From Faecalibacterium hattorii (GTDB taxonomy: Bacteria > Bacillota > Clostridia > Oscillospirales > Ruminococcaceae): a DNA stretch of 64,000 nucleotides. The DNA lies in the NCBI RefSeq assembly GCF_003287455.1, contig NZ_PRLC01000002.1, positions 62,001-126,000 of the forward strand, read 5' to 3'. Shown piece by piece: positions 40,335 to 48,334 of the stretch. Both the position numbers and the translations under genes were made by a program. How positions within the stretch are numbered: position 1 is the first letter of the stretch; each line of letters begins with the position of its first letter. The notes under the pieces were generated by a model. That model saw only the letters and a list, made by a program, of their open reading frames with translations. It searched no databases and was not told the DNA's origin.

Positions 40335-42371
40335 TTACTCCAGACCAGCCATCTGCTTGACGGCCTTCATGGCGAAGGTCAGGGTGCGGCCCATGGCCAC
40401 GCCTGCCATGAGGCAGGGGTAGTTGTTGGCGAAGAAGGAGCCGGACATATCGCCGGTGACATACAGGCCGGGCATGGGCTTATTGTCGCTGTCCAGTGCC
40501 TGACCCTTCTCGTTGATGGCAATGCCCTGCTCGGTAGTCAGCAGAGAGGCGCCCAGCCAGCAGCCATAGAAGGGTGCGGTGCGGATGGCGCTCAGGCGGT
40601 AAGCGGGCTTGCCGAAATCCTCGTCGTTCTGCTGGTCGTACAGCTCGTTGTAGCGGTCCACGGTGGCAAGGAAGGTCTCCTTAGCCTCACCCGTGAAGCC
40701 AAGCTTGTCCGCCAGCTCCTCGATGGTGTCCGCCTTGAAGAAGCAGCCCTCTTTTTCTGCATTCTCCATCTGGCTCTTGATGTAGTCCTCACCGGCGTTG
40801 CGGGTCTGTGCGGAGCAGCCGATGGTGTGGAAGCGCTTGACGTCTTCCAGAATGTTGGCGTCGCAGATCTGTGCGTAGACGTGGCCCGGCTGGTGGGCAG
40901 CGGCGTAGACGATATCGTTGTAGGGGCAGCTCTCATTGGCAAAACGCTCGCCGTCCCGGTTGACCTTCAGGAAGGGCTGGGTACCGGGGTTGTACTGGCG
41001 GATCTTGCCGGGGAAGGCCTTGCCTCCAAAAGCGTTCTCGCTGTCCACATAGCCAGCATCCACGCCGGGGGCCACGATGCCGCGGTCGAACAGCATGGGA
41101 GCGGCTTCCTTGTCGAGGTTTGCACCGGCCCAGACGGCGGCACGGATGCCGTAGCCCTTATCGGCCGGAGAGTAGGAACAAGCGGTGGTGACGGAGGTAC
41201 CCAGCGGGTCCAGCTGCTCCATCATGTAGGGGTTGCCGGGGAAGCCGCCGCAGGCCAGCAGCACACCCTGATTGGCGTTGTAGCGGATGAAGTGGTCGTC
41301 CTCAGTGCTCTGGGCGATGACACCGGTGATGCGGCCGGAGGAATCCTTCTCCAGCTTGGCAAGGCTGGTCTTGAAGTCGATGCCGTAGCCCAGCTCCTCA
41401 ATGTACTGCTGCAGGGCTTCGTTGCGCTGCAGCCCGGCAGCAGACTCGCTGGCGCGGTAGTTGTGCTCCTGCACGGGGTAGAGATAATCGGTGTTGTGCT
41501 CGGCGTTCTCGGCGGGCCAAGCAGCCTCAGCACCAGAAGTAAACTCGCACTCCCAGCCGAACTTATCTTCCAGAATGCTGCGCATGAAATCGTGCATGGC
41601 AGCAGACTCGTTGATCCAAGTCTTGACAACGCGCTGGTCACACTTGCCGGAAGCATAGCGGGAGATCTCGCTCAGCAGCTTGGCCTTATCGGTCGCGGGG
41701 GCACCGGCGGCTTTGGCAGCAGCGGAGTCGATGGCGCCGTACCAGTGGCGGGTGTCCTGCACTACAGCATTCTGCTCGATGATGCGGAAGTTCAGGCCGT
41801 TGGCGGCTGCATAAGCGGCAGCAAACATACCGCCGTTGCCTGCGCCCACGATGAGGATGTCGGTGTCCACGGTCTCGGTGATGGCGGCCTCGTCGATATC
41901 AGGCTCCTTGCCCAGCCAATCGGTCTCGTCGCCGGTGGGCAGTTGGACGCTGGACACGGTAGCTTCGCCCTTGGCCTGTGCAAAGCAGCTCTTGGCGGCC
42001 TTCATGACAGCCTCGGAGGTCACGGTGGAGCCGGACACGCCGTCGATCTCGGCAGAACCGGCAGCCAGCAGCTGCTCCTTGAGCTGGTCTGCAGCGGCAG
42101 CGCCGTAGGAAGCGGTCTCGCCGGAGGTATCGACCACCACATTGGTCACAGCGCTGTCGGAGAAGGTCATGGTGACCTTGACGGTGGAGGAAATGCCCTC
42201 TGCGGTGCCCTCATAGGTGCCGGGGATGTAGGTGCCGGCGGGGGCCGCTGCGCTGGAAGCGGCGGTGGAGGAGCTGGCGGAGTTGCAGGCAGCCAGTGCA
42301 CCGGCGGTAACACCGGACATGGCCGCAGCGGCCGCGATCTTCAGAAAACCTTTGCGCGAGATCTTGTTCAT
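40335..42371 (-). CDS. Lipid-anchored FMN-binding/FAD reductase (flavocytochrome c-like)
   Basis: This is a predicted extracytoplasmic reductase of 678 residues. The N-terminus (SRKGFLKIAAAAAMSG then GALAAC) is a Tat-like signal with a lipobox, so Cys29 is probably lipidated. An FMN-binding domain follows (about 45-135); its DGVSGSTVTSEAV has the Ser-Gly-Ser-Thr motif where ApbE attaches FMN through the Thr. The FAD_binding_2 domain runs from about 168 (ILIVGAGNGGMFAAAYAA) to the end (MPGLYVTGDMSGSFF). Relatives reduce fumarate, urocanate or other enoates using membrane-derived electrons; the substrate here is unknown. No heme motif (CxxCH) and no apbE gene are present. A direct repeat upstream may be a response-regulator site. 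Confidence 0.9.
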   Translation of the reverse strand: MNKISRKGFLKIAAAAAMSGVTAGALAACNSASSSTAASSAAAPAGTYIPGTYEGTAEGISSTVKVTMTFSDSAVTNVVVDTSGETASYGAAAADQLKEQLLAAGSAEIDGVSGSTVTSEAVMKAAKSCFAQAKGEATVSSVQLPTGDETDWLGKEPDIDEAAITETVDTDILIVGAGNGGMFAAAYAAANGLNFRIIEQNAVVQDTRHWYGAIDSAAAKAAGAPATDKAKLLSEISRYASGKCDQRVVKTWINESAAMHDFMRSILEDKFGWECEFTSGAEAAWPAENAEHNTDYLYPVQEHNYRASESAAGLQRNEALQQYIEELGYGIDFKTSLAKLEKDSSGRITGVIAQSTEDDHFIRYNANQGVLLACGGFPGNPYMMEQLDPLGTSVTTACSYSPADKGYGIRAAVWAGANLDKEAAPMLFDRGIVAPGVDAGYVDSENAFGGKAFPGKIRQYNPGTQPFLKVNRDGERFANESCPYNDIVYAAAHQPGHVYAQICDANILEDVKRFHTIGCSAQTRNAGEDYIKSQMENAEKEGCFFKADTIEELADKLGFTGEAKETFLATVDRYNELYDQQNDEDFGKPAYRLSAIRTAPFYGCWLGASLLTTEQGIAINEKGQALDSDNKPMPGLYVTGDMSGSFFANNYPCLMAGVAMGRTLTFAMKAVKQMAGLE

Positions 42372-42509
42372 TGCGGGAGTTCCTTTCTTCTCTTCTTCGT
42401 GTGTTCTTCTTGTGTTCTTCGTTTACCTTCTACTTCAATCGAATCGCGCGGCATCTGGGGCCGCGCGCACTTCGTTCGATAATAATTTAACACAAAGTTT
42501 ACCCCATGT

Positions 42510-42526
42510 CCTTTAAGAATCTTTAA
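42510..42526 (-). promoter_or_regulatory. Direct repeat at the reductase promoter
   Basis: CTTAAAG occurs twice with a 10-base period on the minus strand, directly before AGGACA, 17 bases and TAAATT, a weak promoter. Tandem half sites one helical turn apart at the -35 are typical of OmpR/PhoB-type activators. Confidence 0.4.
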
Positions 42527-42604
42527 GGTTCTCAGCCGCTTCCTTGCCATAAAATGCTGCTTTTGCTCTTCGTTTGTCAAATAACAGTCAAATTCATGGA
42601 AAGC

Positions 42605-42647
42605 AAAGCGCCCACCGCTTAAATTTCTTTAAGAAGTGGGCGCTTTT
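42605..42647 (-). terminator. Hairpin terminator after the DUF2442 gene
   Basis: An 11-bp stem, AAAGCGCCCAC and complement, has an inner CTTAAA/TTTAAG stem. The T tract on the minus strand is weak; that on the plus strand is better. Confidence 0.6.
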
Positions 42648-42701
42648 CAGTTAACGATTTTTTGGCCTTGGAAATCAAGCTCTTTCCTTTTTCCGAATTT
42701 A

Positions 42702-42959
42702 TCAGGCAGTTTTTTTCACTGCGATACTATTTTCATAAAGTTCATGCGGGGCAATATCTTGTCCTTCCGGCCATTCGATTCCAATTCCGCCGGGCAGCAT
42801 CTGAACCGTTTTGAAGTAGTTATCATCCTTCAGTTTGCTAAACCACGAACCCATCGCATAGGGTTCCACATCAAACACCTTTATTTCCCCGGTTTCATAT
42901 GACAGGCGCAGTTTCATTTGAGGAAGCGGTTCCACTTTTACCAGTCTCGGTTGCAGCAT
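42702..42959 (-). CDS. DUF2442 domain protein
   Basis: This 85-residue protein of unknown function matches DUF2442: LSYETGEIKVFDVEPYA near the start and GIGIEWPEGQDIAPHELYEN near the end. The family is often found beside DUF4160, as here, in an arrangement resembling toxin-antitoxin modules; which protein would act as which is not clear. The Met3 codon at 42959 is preferred because AAGGAGGG then has a 6-base spacing. The gene begins 12 bases after the DUF4160 stop. Confidence 0.85.
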   Translation of the reverse strand: MLQPRLVKVEPLPQMKLRLSYETGEIKVFDVEPYAMGSWFSKLKDDNYFKTVQMLPGGIGIEWPEGQDIAPHELYENSIAVKKTA

Positions 42960-42971
42960 TTCCATCCCTCC

Positions 42972-43238
42972 TTACTTCAGCGGGTCAATGCGAAAAAACT
43001 GTTCGCCGTTGGACAACAGTGTCCAGTTCGCAGCCAAGTCATCTTTATGGATTTCCATCCAAGCATCCACAAGCTTCATCTGGGCTTTCGGAAGTTTTCC
43101 TTCCAGCACGGTTCCATCCAATGCAATCACGGCTTCCTGCCCCGAATATTCGACATGAATATGCGGCATGTTGTGTTTTCCGCCTATTTCTTTATACATT
43201 CGCACAATGATCCCATAAAACATGCACAGCACCGGCAT
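42972..43238 (-). CDS. DUF4160 domain protein
   Basis: This 88-residue protein of unknown function matches DUF4160: MPVLCMFYGIIVRMY at the start, then HNMPHIHVEYSGQEAVIAL with the conserved His-rich strand, and LVDAWMEIHKDDLAANW near the end. AGGAGG precedes ATG 43238; the longer open frame is unsupported. With DUF2442 it forms a two-gene unit with its own TATAAT promoter and a terminator, as expected for an accessory cassette. Confidence 0.85.
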   Translation of the reverse strand: MPVLCMFYGIIVRMYKEIGGKHNMPHIHVEYSGQEAVIALDGTVLEGKLPKAQMKLVDAWMEIHKDDLAANWTLLSNGEQFFRIDPLK

Positions 43239-43271
43239 TTTCAAACACCTCCTGCCATTTCTTCCAATTGC

Positions 43272-43300
43272 ATTATACCAAATATCCCTGCAAAAAGAAA
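43272..43300 (-). promoter_or_regulatory. Promoter of the DUF4160-DUF2442 pair
   Basis: A perfect TATAAT -10 lies 33 bases before the DUF4160 start; 17 bases upstream the -35 is poor (TTTCTT). Confidence 0.5.
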
Positions 43301-43309
43301 GAGCCCGCG

Positions 43310-44008
43310 TCATTCTTCCCGCCCATCCGGGCGGAAGACATAGCCTTTGCCCCAGACATTTTTCAGGTAGATGGGTTTGGCCGGGTCCGGCTCGATCTTG
43401 CTGCGCAGATTGTGGATGTGCACCTGCACCGTGCGCACATCGCCGAGGCTGTCCTTGCCCCAGATCTTCTGGTACAGCTCGTTGGCTGTGAAGAAATTGT
43501 TCGGGTACCGGACAAAAAGCGACAGGATGCGGAACTCCATATCCGCCAGATGGATGCTCTGGCCGTCCTTTTCGACACAGTGGCTGTTGGAATCCAGCGT
43601 AAAAGCCGCGCAGTGGTAGCCGTTGACGCTGGGTTCGGCGGCATCCATCTGCACCCGGCGGATGTTCGCCATGATGCGGGCCAGCAGGACCTTGTTGTTA
43701 TAAGGTTTGGTCAGAAAATCGTCGCCGCCCAATTCCAGCGCACGTACCACAGTATCCGTGTCATCAAGGCAGGAAGTAAAGATGATGGGGCAGTGGTGCC
43801 AGCTTCGCAGCCGCTGGCATAGGTCCATGCCATTGGTATCCGGCAGCAGGATGTCCATCAGGATCACATCGAAGTTTTCGCGGGCATGGCTCAGCGCCTC
43901 GCCGCCCGTCTCGGCACAGACGACCTCAAAATTCTGCCGGCTTTTCAAAAAGTAGCAGGTCGTATCCCGGATCACCGGGTCATCCTCCACCAAAAGCACA
44001 CGGATCAT
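43310..44008 (-). CDS. OmpR/PhoB-family response regulator
   Basis: The 232-residue regulator has a receiver domain (1-120: LLVEDDPVIRD acidic pocket, VILMDILLPDTNG with the phospho-Asp near 51, Lys in FLTKPYNN near 103) and a winged-helix DNA-binding domain (about 135-228: FRILSLFVRYPNNFFTANEL, VRTVQVHIHNLRSKIE, VWGKGYVF). It is divergent from the sensor kinase gene, with a 127-base region between. One candidate target is the direct repeat before the reductase gene 0.8 kb away. Confidence 0.93.
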   Translation of the reverse strand: MIRVLLVEDDPVIRDTTCYFLKSRQNFEVVCAETGGEALSHARENFDVILMDILLPDTNGMDLCQRLRSWHHCPIIFTSCLDDTDTVVRALELGGDDFLTKPYNNKVLLARIMANIRRVQMDAAEPSVNGYHCAAFTLDSNSHCVEKDGQSIHLADMEFRILSLFVRYPNNFFTANELYQKIWGKDSLGDVRTVQVHIHNLRSKIEPDPAKPIYLKNVWGKGYVFRPDGREE

Positions 44009-44135
44009 CCTTTTGCTCTCCCCTTTTTCACGAAAATCTGATATACTGATTTTAGTATACCTTATTTCGCACTCTTTCTCAACCGTTTTGGCTCAACTGG
44101 TTCGGGGAAGTTTGCGGCTTTTCGGGAGGACGATC

Positions 44136-45674
44136 ATGACAAGAAAAAAGGTTCTGGTAATGCTGGGGGCCATCGTGTTGGCCGTGGGCATCGCGCTGGC
44201 GGGCATCTGGTACAATGCACAGCTGCCGCCGCTGGCCTATCCGGGTGCCCCGGCCCAAGACGCTGAGATCCTGTTCACCACATGGGCCGACCGTTACCCG
44301 GCAGAGGGGCAGACTGCGCTCACCCTGCGCACCACATTGCAATGGCTGGCCGTCACGGTCTTCTGCACCCTCGCGGCGGTGGTGCTGGCGCTCTATTATT
44401 ATAAGCACCAGCGGGAGCTGGGGTATTTCCTGCTCTATCTCGCGGTGCTCATCGCATGGGGCGCGGCGATCATCCTCTCCCCCATCAGCCTTGACCCTGT
44501 GGCTGCGGCATTGAAGCGCTGTTTTTTCCCGCTGACCGTGCTGGCCCCCATCCTGCTGAGCTCCGCGCTCACCGGCGTCGCCCCCGTCAGCCGAACCCAA
44601 AAGCTGCTGGTGCTGGTATTGACCATGGGCTATTTCCCGATCGCGCTCCACTCCGACGCCCGTGTGCGTGCTGCGGCCCTGTTCGGCGGCATGATCTACT
44701 GCATGGGACTGCTCCTTCTTGCTTACGCCAAAGGCTCCGCTTCCGTTTTGCTGCTGCTCTTCCCCTACGCGGTAACCGCCGGGCTGCGGATATGGGTCAT
44801 CCTGCCGGGGCTGGATCTTCCCTTCTTTTCGGAGAGTATCCAGTTTTATCTGGTGCGCTGCGCCCGCATCTACGACATTCCCTTCACGCTGGGCTGCATG
44901 ACCTTCGTCTGCCGCCGGTTCGCATTGCAGTTCGACCGCACCGAGCATCTGGCGCGGGAGCTAGATGAGCGGGTGGTCCAGCGCACCCGCGCCCTGACCG
45001 AGGAGAGTGAAGCCCGCAAGAGCATGATGCTGAACATCTTCCACGACCTGCGCAGCCCGCTGTTCGCGGTGTCCAGCGGGCTTGACACGCTGGAAGCTGC
45101 CCCTGACGCCCTGCCCGCCCTTCTGCCCGCCATGCAGCAGCGGATGAGCTTTCTGCGGCGGCTGACGGAGGACCTGTTCCTCGCCGCTAAGCTGGAGCAG
45201 AAGCAGGTGATGCTCAACGAAGACCGCGTCTCCCTCAGCGAGGCTGCTGCGGCCGTCTGTGAGAGCTGCCAAAACGAGGCCGCGAAAAAAGGCGTCACGC
45301 TGACGACCCGGTTCGACGCCGAGCTGCCCATCTGGGGCGACGCCATGCGGCTGCAGCAGATCGTCCAGAACCTCGTAACCAACGCCATCCACTACACCCC
45401 CGCCGGCGGCACCATCACGGTCCACAGCTTCGCTGCGGAGGGCCGCGCCCTCGTCCTTGTGCAGGACACCGGCTGCGGCATCGCTCCCGAAGACCAAGCC
45501 GCCGTCTTTGACCGCTACTTCCACACCACCGCTGACACCAAGCACGATTCCACCGGCCTTGGCCTGACCATCGCGCAGGAGCTGGCCCACCTGCACCACG
45601 GCGAGATCACGCTGGAAAGCGAAGTGGGCAAAGGGAGCTGTTTTACCTTGGCGCTGCCCCTGCTGGAAGATTGA
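44136..45674 (+). CDS. Sensor histidine kinase with multi-span membrane sensor
   Basis: The 512-residue kinase has TM1 at about 7-25, an outside loop to about 70, and six further hydrophobic helices to about 275, resembling the 7TMR-DISM type of sensor. After a short coiled coil, HisKA has the phospho-accepting His in MLNIFHDLRSPL near residue 303. The ATPase domain shows LVTNAIHYTPAGG (N box), VQDTGCGIAPEDQ (G1) and STGLGLTIAQELA (G2). GGGAGG fixes ATG 44136. It pairs with the divergent response regulator. The signal is unknown; the small outside loop suggests a membrane or lipophilic cue. Confidence 0.92.
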   Translation: MTRKKVLVMLGAIVLAVGIALAGIWYNAQLPPLAYPGAPAQDAEILFTTWADRYPAEGQTALTLRTTLQWLAVTVFCTLAAVVLALYYYKHQRELGYFLLYLAVLIAWGAAIILSPISLDPVAAALKRCFFPLTVLAPILLSSALTGVAPVSRTQKLLVLVLTMGYFPIALHSDARVRAAALFGGMIYCMGLLLLAYAKGSASVLLLLFPYAVTAGLRIWVILPGLDLPFFSESIQFYLVRCARIYDIPFTLGCMTFVCRRFALQFDRTEHLARELDERVVQRTRALTEESEARKSMMLNIFHDLRSPLFAVSSGLDTLEAAPDALPALLPAMQQRMSFLRRLTEDLFLAAKLEQKQVMLNEDRVSLSEAAAAVCESCQNEAAKKGVTLTTRFDAELPIWGDAMRLQQIVQNLVTNAIHYTPAGGTITVHSFAAEGRALVLVQDTGCGIAPEDQAAVFDRYFHTTADTKHDSTGLGLTIAQELAHLHHGEITLESEVGKGSCFTLALPLLED

Positions 45675-45680
45675 GGACAC

Positions 45681-45720
45681 AAAAAATGCTCTGCCACGCA
45701 GAAATGGCAGAGCATTTTTT
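45681..45720. terminator. Bidirectional terminator between kinase and pepC
   Basis: A perfect 16-bp inverted repeat starting AAAAAATGCTCTGCCA has an 8-base loop and T runs on both strands. Confidence 0.9.
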
Positions 45721-45731
45721 CATACGTAAGT

Positions 45732-47072
45732 TTATGCCAGCGGGTCCCACAGCTTCATGGGCAGAGGCTCCTGATCCAGCAGGGCGCGCTGGGCATCGCT
45801 CAGCAGGCTCTTGCGGACCGTGACCTGATAGACGTTGGCCTTGAACCACTTCTCGCTGCCGATGAAGTAGCCCTTCTGGCCGGAGGCATCGCCCCAGCTG
45901 TTCTCGATCTTCCAGCGGTTCGCGGTGCCGTTCTCCTCCAGATTGACGCCGCAGAACATCATGCAGTGGTTCATGGTGCTGTCGCGGGTGAGCAGCCGCT
46001 CGGCCTTGGTCATATGGAAGGTCAGGCCGCCCAGCACTTCGCCGTACTGGAAGCAGTCGGGGTCCCAATAGCCGTTGGCACGGTCGCCGTCCGGGTGGCA
46101 GTCGCAGCTGAACATGACGCCCTCCCCGGCCTGAAGCTGGCGGATGGTCAGGTCTTCCAGCTCTTCCTGCGACAGGTTGAGCCAGAACATATTGTCCTCC
46201 ACCACGTCGCCCATGAACGGCTGGCAGTAGGTGCGGTTGATCTCGTGGATGGGCGAAGAGATGATGACGACGTAATCGTCAAAATCGTTGCCCACGTACT
46301 TTTCAAGGAAGCTCTTCGGGGTCAGGCCGCGGTCGCAGTGGTAAACTTTGTCGGTATCGGTGTACTCAAAGTCGAAGGTCTTGGGCGGCTGACCGTAGAG
46401 GATGCGCAGGGCGTTGTAGATCTCCGCCAGCATCTCCTCGCGGCGGGCGGCGGGGTCCTTGCCCGCGCGGACGAGGGCGCGCAGTTCCAGCGCATCCTCC
46501 CGCATCTTGCGGGTCAGGATAGGCAGATACTTGGCCGTGCCGGTGGAGTGGACCGTTTCCGGCATGACCCAAGAGGGCACGACGCCGTACTTTTTAATCA
46601 GGCTGATGGCCATATCCCACTGGCCGCCGTCCGGCAGCGGATTGCCCATCAGGGTAAAGGTCTCGCGGTCGTCCAGTTCCTGACCGGCGAAGTGGATGAT
46701 GTTCTCAAAGAAGAGGTTTGCCTTTTCCAGCTTGTCATAGAAGGCCAGATAGGTGGGCGAGATGGAGAAATCCTCCAGCTTGCACTTCTCGATGACCCGC
46801 TGACGCAGGACGTTCAGGGTGGAGAACATCCAGCAGCGGCCGCTCTGCTTCTGGTTGGTGATGTTGTTGGTCTTGACCAGAACGGAGAAGTCCATCTGGA
46901 GCTTGGCCGCAGCGGCGGGCACAAAGGCGGCATCCGGCAGGGCGGTGCGGGAGATGGCGTTGGACATCACCTGCAGCCCGGGGCGTGCTTCGTAGCCCTG
47001 CTCAAAACGGGCCAGCATTTCAGAGTCAATGGGAGTTACCTTGTTCATTGTTTTCACACTTTCTGTCTTCAT
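45732..47072 (-). CDS. pepC: Aminopeptidase C (C1B, bleomycin hydrolase family)
   Basis: This cytosolic papain-like cysteine aminopeptidase of 446 residues completes peptide breakdown. The catalytic Cys is in QKQSGRCWMFSTLNVLR near residue 81, His in TMNHCMMFCGV near 367 and Asn in WKIENSWGDASG near 390. The start overlaps the aminotransferase stop (ATGA at 47069-47072); a second in-frame ATG at 47048 is possible. The run with the aminotransferase and methionine lyase-like genes suggests amino acid and peptide use. Confidence 0.95.
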   Translation of the reverse strand: MKTESVKTMNKVTPIDSEMLARFEQGYEARPGLQVMSNAISRTALPDAAFVPAAAAKLQMDFSVLVKTNNITNQKQSGRCWMFSTLNVLRQRVIEKCKLEDFSISPTYLAFYDKLEKANLFFENIIHFAGQELDDRETFTLMGNPLPDGGQWDMAISLIKKYGVVPSWVMPETVHSTGTAKYLPILTRKMREDALELRALVRAGKDPAARREEMLAEIYNALRILYGQPPKTFDFEYTDTDKVYHCDRGLTPKSFLEKYVGNDFDDYVVIISSPIHEINRTYCQPFMGDVVEDNMFWLNLSQEELEDLTIRQLQAGEGVMFSCDCHPDGDRANGYWDPDCFQYGEVLGGLTFHMTKAERLLTRDSTMNHCMMFCGVNLEENGTANRWKIENSWGDASGQKGYFIGSEKWFKANVYQVTVRKSLLSDAQRALLDQEPLPMKLWDPLA

Positions 47073-48247
47073 TTCAAAAGCGCTGTCAACTTTTCCATGC
47101 GGCGAACCGCTTCATCGAGGACGTCCGTTCCTCTTGCAAAGTGCATCCGAATGAGGTGGTTCACCGGCTCCCGGAAGAAGCTGGAACCGGGCACGGCGGC
47201 TACGCCGACCTCGCGGATCATCCACTCGCAGAACTGCAAGTCCGTCCAACCCGCAAACTGCGGCAGGGCGAGGAAGTCCGAGATGTCGATCATCACGAAA
47301 TATGTGCCCTGCGGGACATTGTGCTTCAGGCCGATGCGGTCGAGCCCGGCGAGGAAATGGTCGCGCTTTTCGGTATAAAGCGCACACAAATTCTCGTAGT
47401 AACTCTGCGGCATTTCCAGCCCGGCAACGGCAGCTTCCTGCAAGGGAGCCGCCGCGCCCACCGTGAGGAAATCGTGGACCTTGCGAGCCCCTTCGATGAC
47501 CTCGGCCGGGCCGATGAGGTAGCCCAGACGCCAGCCGGTGATGGAGTAGGTCTTGGAGAGCGAATTGCAGGTGATGGTGTGCTCGAACATACCGGGCAGA
47601 CTGGCCATGCAGATATGCTCGTTGGGGGCGTAGACGATGTGCTCATACACCTCGTCGGTGACGACAAAGGCATCGTACTTCAGCGCGAGCTTTGCGATGG
47701 CCTCCAGCTCATCACGGCGGAAGACCTTGCCGCAGGGGTTCGAGGGGTTGCAGAGGATCAGCGCCTTGGCCCCCTCTGCAAAGCCCTTTTCAATGAGGCT
47801 GAGGTCAAACTCATAAGTCGGCGGGACCAGCGGGATATAGATGGGTTCCGCCCCGGAGAGGATGGCATCTGCGCCGTAGTTTTCGTAAAACGGCGAGAAG
47901 ATCATGACCTTATCACCGGGGTTGCAGATGGTCATCATCGCGGCCATCATGGCCTCGGTGCCGCCGCAGGTGACGCAGACCTCGGTGTTGGGGTCCACTT
48001 CATGATGGAGGGCGGGGCTCGTCTTTTTCGCCAGTGCTTCGCGGAAATTCTGGGCGCCGAAGGTCACGGCGTACTGGTGCGGGCCTTTGTAAGCCGTTTG
48101 AGCCAGTGTGTCCAGCAGTTCCTTCGGCGGGTCAAAATCCGGGAACCCCTGTGACAAATTGATGGAGTGATATTGGTTGTTGATCCGGGTCATACGGCGG
48201 ATGACGGAGTCGGTAAACGTGCCGACACGATCGCTTAAAACAGGCAT
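47069..48247 (-). CDS. PLP-dependent aminotransferase, class I/II
   Basis: The 392-residue aminotransferase resembles the methionine/kynurenine and aspartate aminotransferase-like group. INLSQGFPDFDPP is the N-terminal substrate loop; CGGTEAMMAAMM holds the phosphate contact, LILCNPSNPCGKVF the Asn, VTDEVYEHIVY the Asp, and SLSKTYSITGWRLGYLIGP the Schiff-base Lys near residue 235. RMHFARG carries the carboxylate Arg. CAGGAG precedes the ATG. The exact amino donor cannot be set from motifs. Confidence 0.92.
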   Translation of the reverse strand: MPVLSDRVGTFTDSVIRRMTRINNQYHSINLSQGFPDFDPPKELLDTLAQTAYKGPHQYAVTFGAQNFREALAKKTSPALHHEVDPNTEVCVTCGGTEAMMAAMMTICNPGDKVMIFSPFYENYGADAILSGAEPIYIPLVPPTYEFDLSLIEKGFAEGAKALILCNPSNPCGKVFRRDELEAIAKLALKYDAFVVTDEVYEHIVYAPNEHICMASLPGMFEHTITCNSLSKTYSITGWRLGYLIGPAEVIEGARKVHDFLTVGAAAPLQEAAVAGLEMPQSYYENLCALYTEKRDHFLAGLDRIGLKHNVPQGTYFVMIDISDFLALPQFAGWTDLQFCEWMIREVGVAAVPGSSFFREPVNHLIRMHFARGTDVLDEAVRRMEKLTALLK

Positions 48248-48260
48248 AACTTTCTCCTGT

Positions 48261-48307
48261 AAACTCTCCCAGTCCGCCTTCGGCGAAAGCCCCCCTCAGA
48301 GGGGGCC
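48261..48307. repeat. Short dispersed hairpin repeat, copy A
   Basis: ACTCTCCCAGTC, a small hairpin with loop TTC, then AGCCCCCCTCAGAGGGGGCC. The end hairpin (CCCCCTC-AGAGGGGG type) has the same frame as copy B at 54612 and the short hairpin at 18317, suggesting a repeat family spread in intergenic gaps. Confidence 0.45.
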
Positions 48308-48334
48308 TTATCACGTGGGCAATGACGGGAAGAG

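Larger units (their letters stand above)
42372..42701. other. Region upstream of the reductase gene
   Basis: The 330 bases contain a pyrimidine-rich leader, a possible reductase promoter with a direct repeat at 42510-42526, and the terminator of the DUF2442 gene. An open frame at about 42368-42580 has no ribosome site and no family match, so I do not call it. Confidence 0.5.

Noticed and set aside
42368-42580. 70-codon minus-strand open frame upstream of the reductase
   Set aside because: It starts at TTG without a ribosome site and overlaps the presumed promoter and leader.
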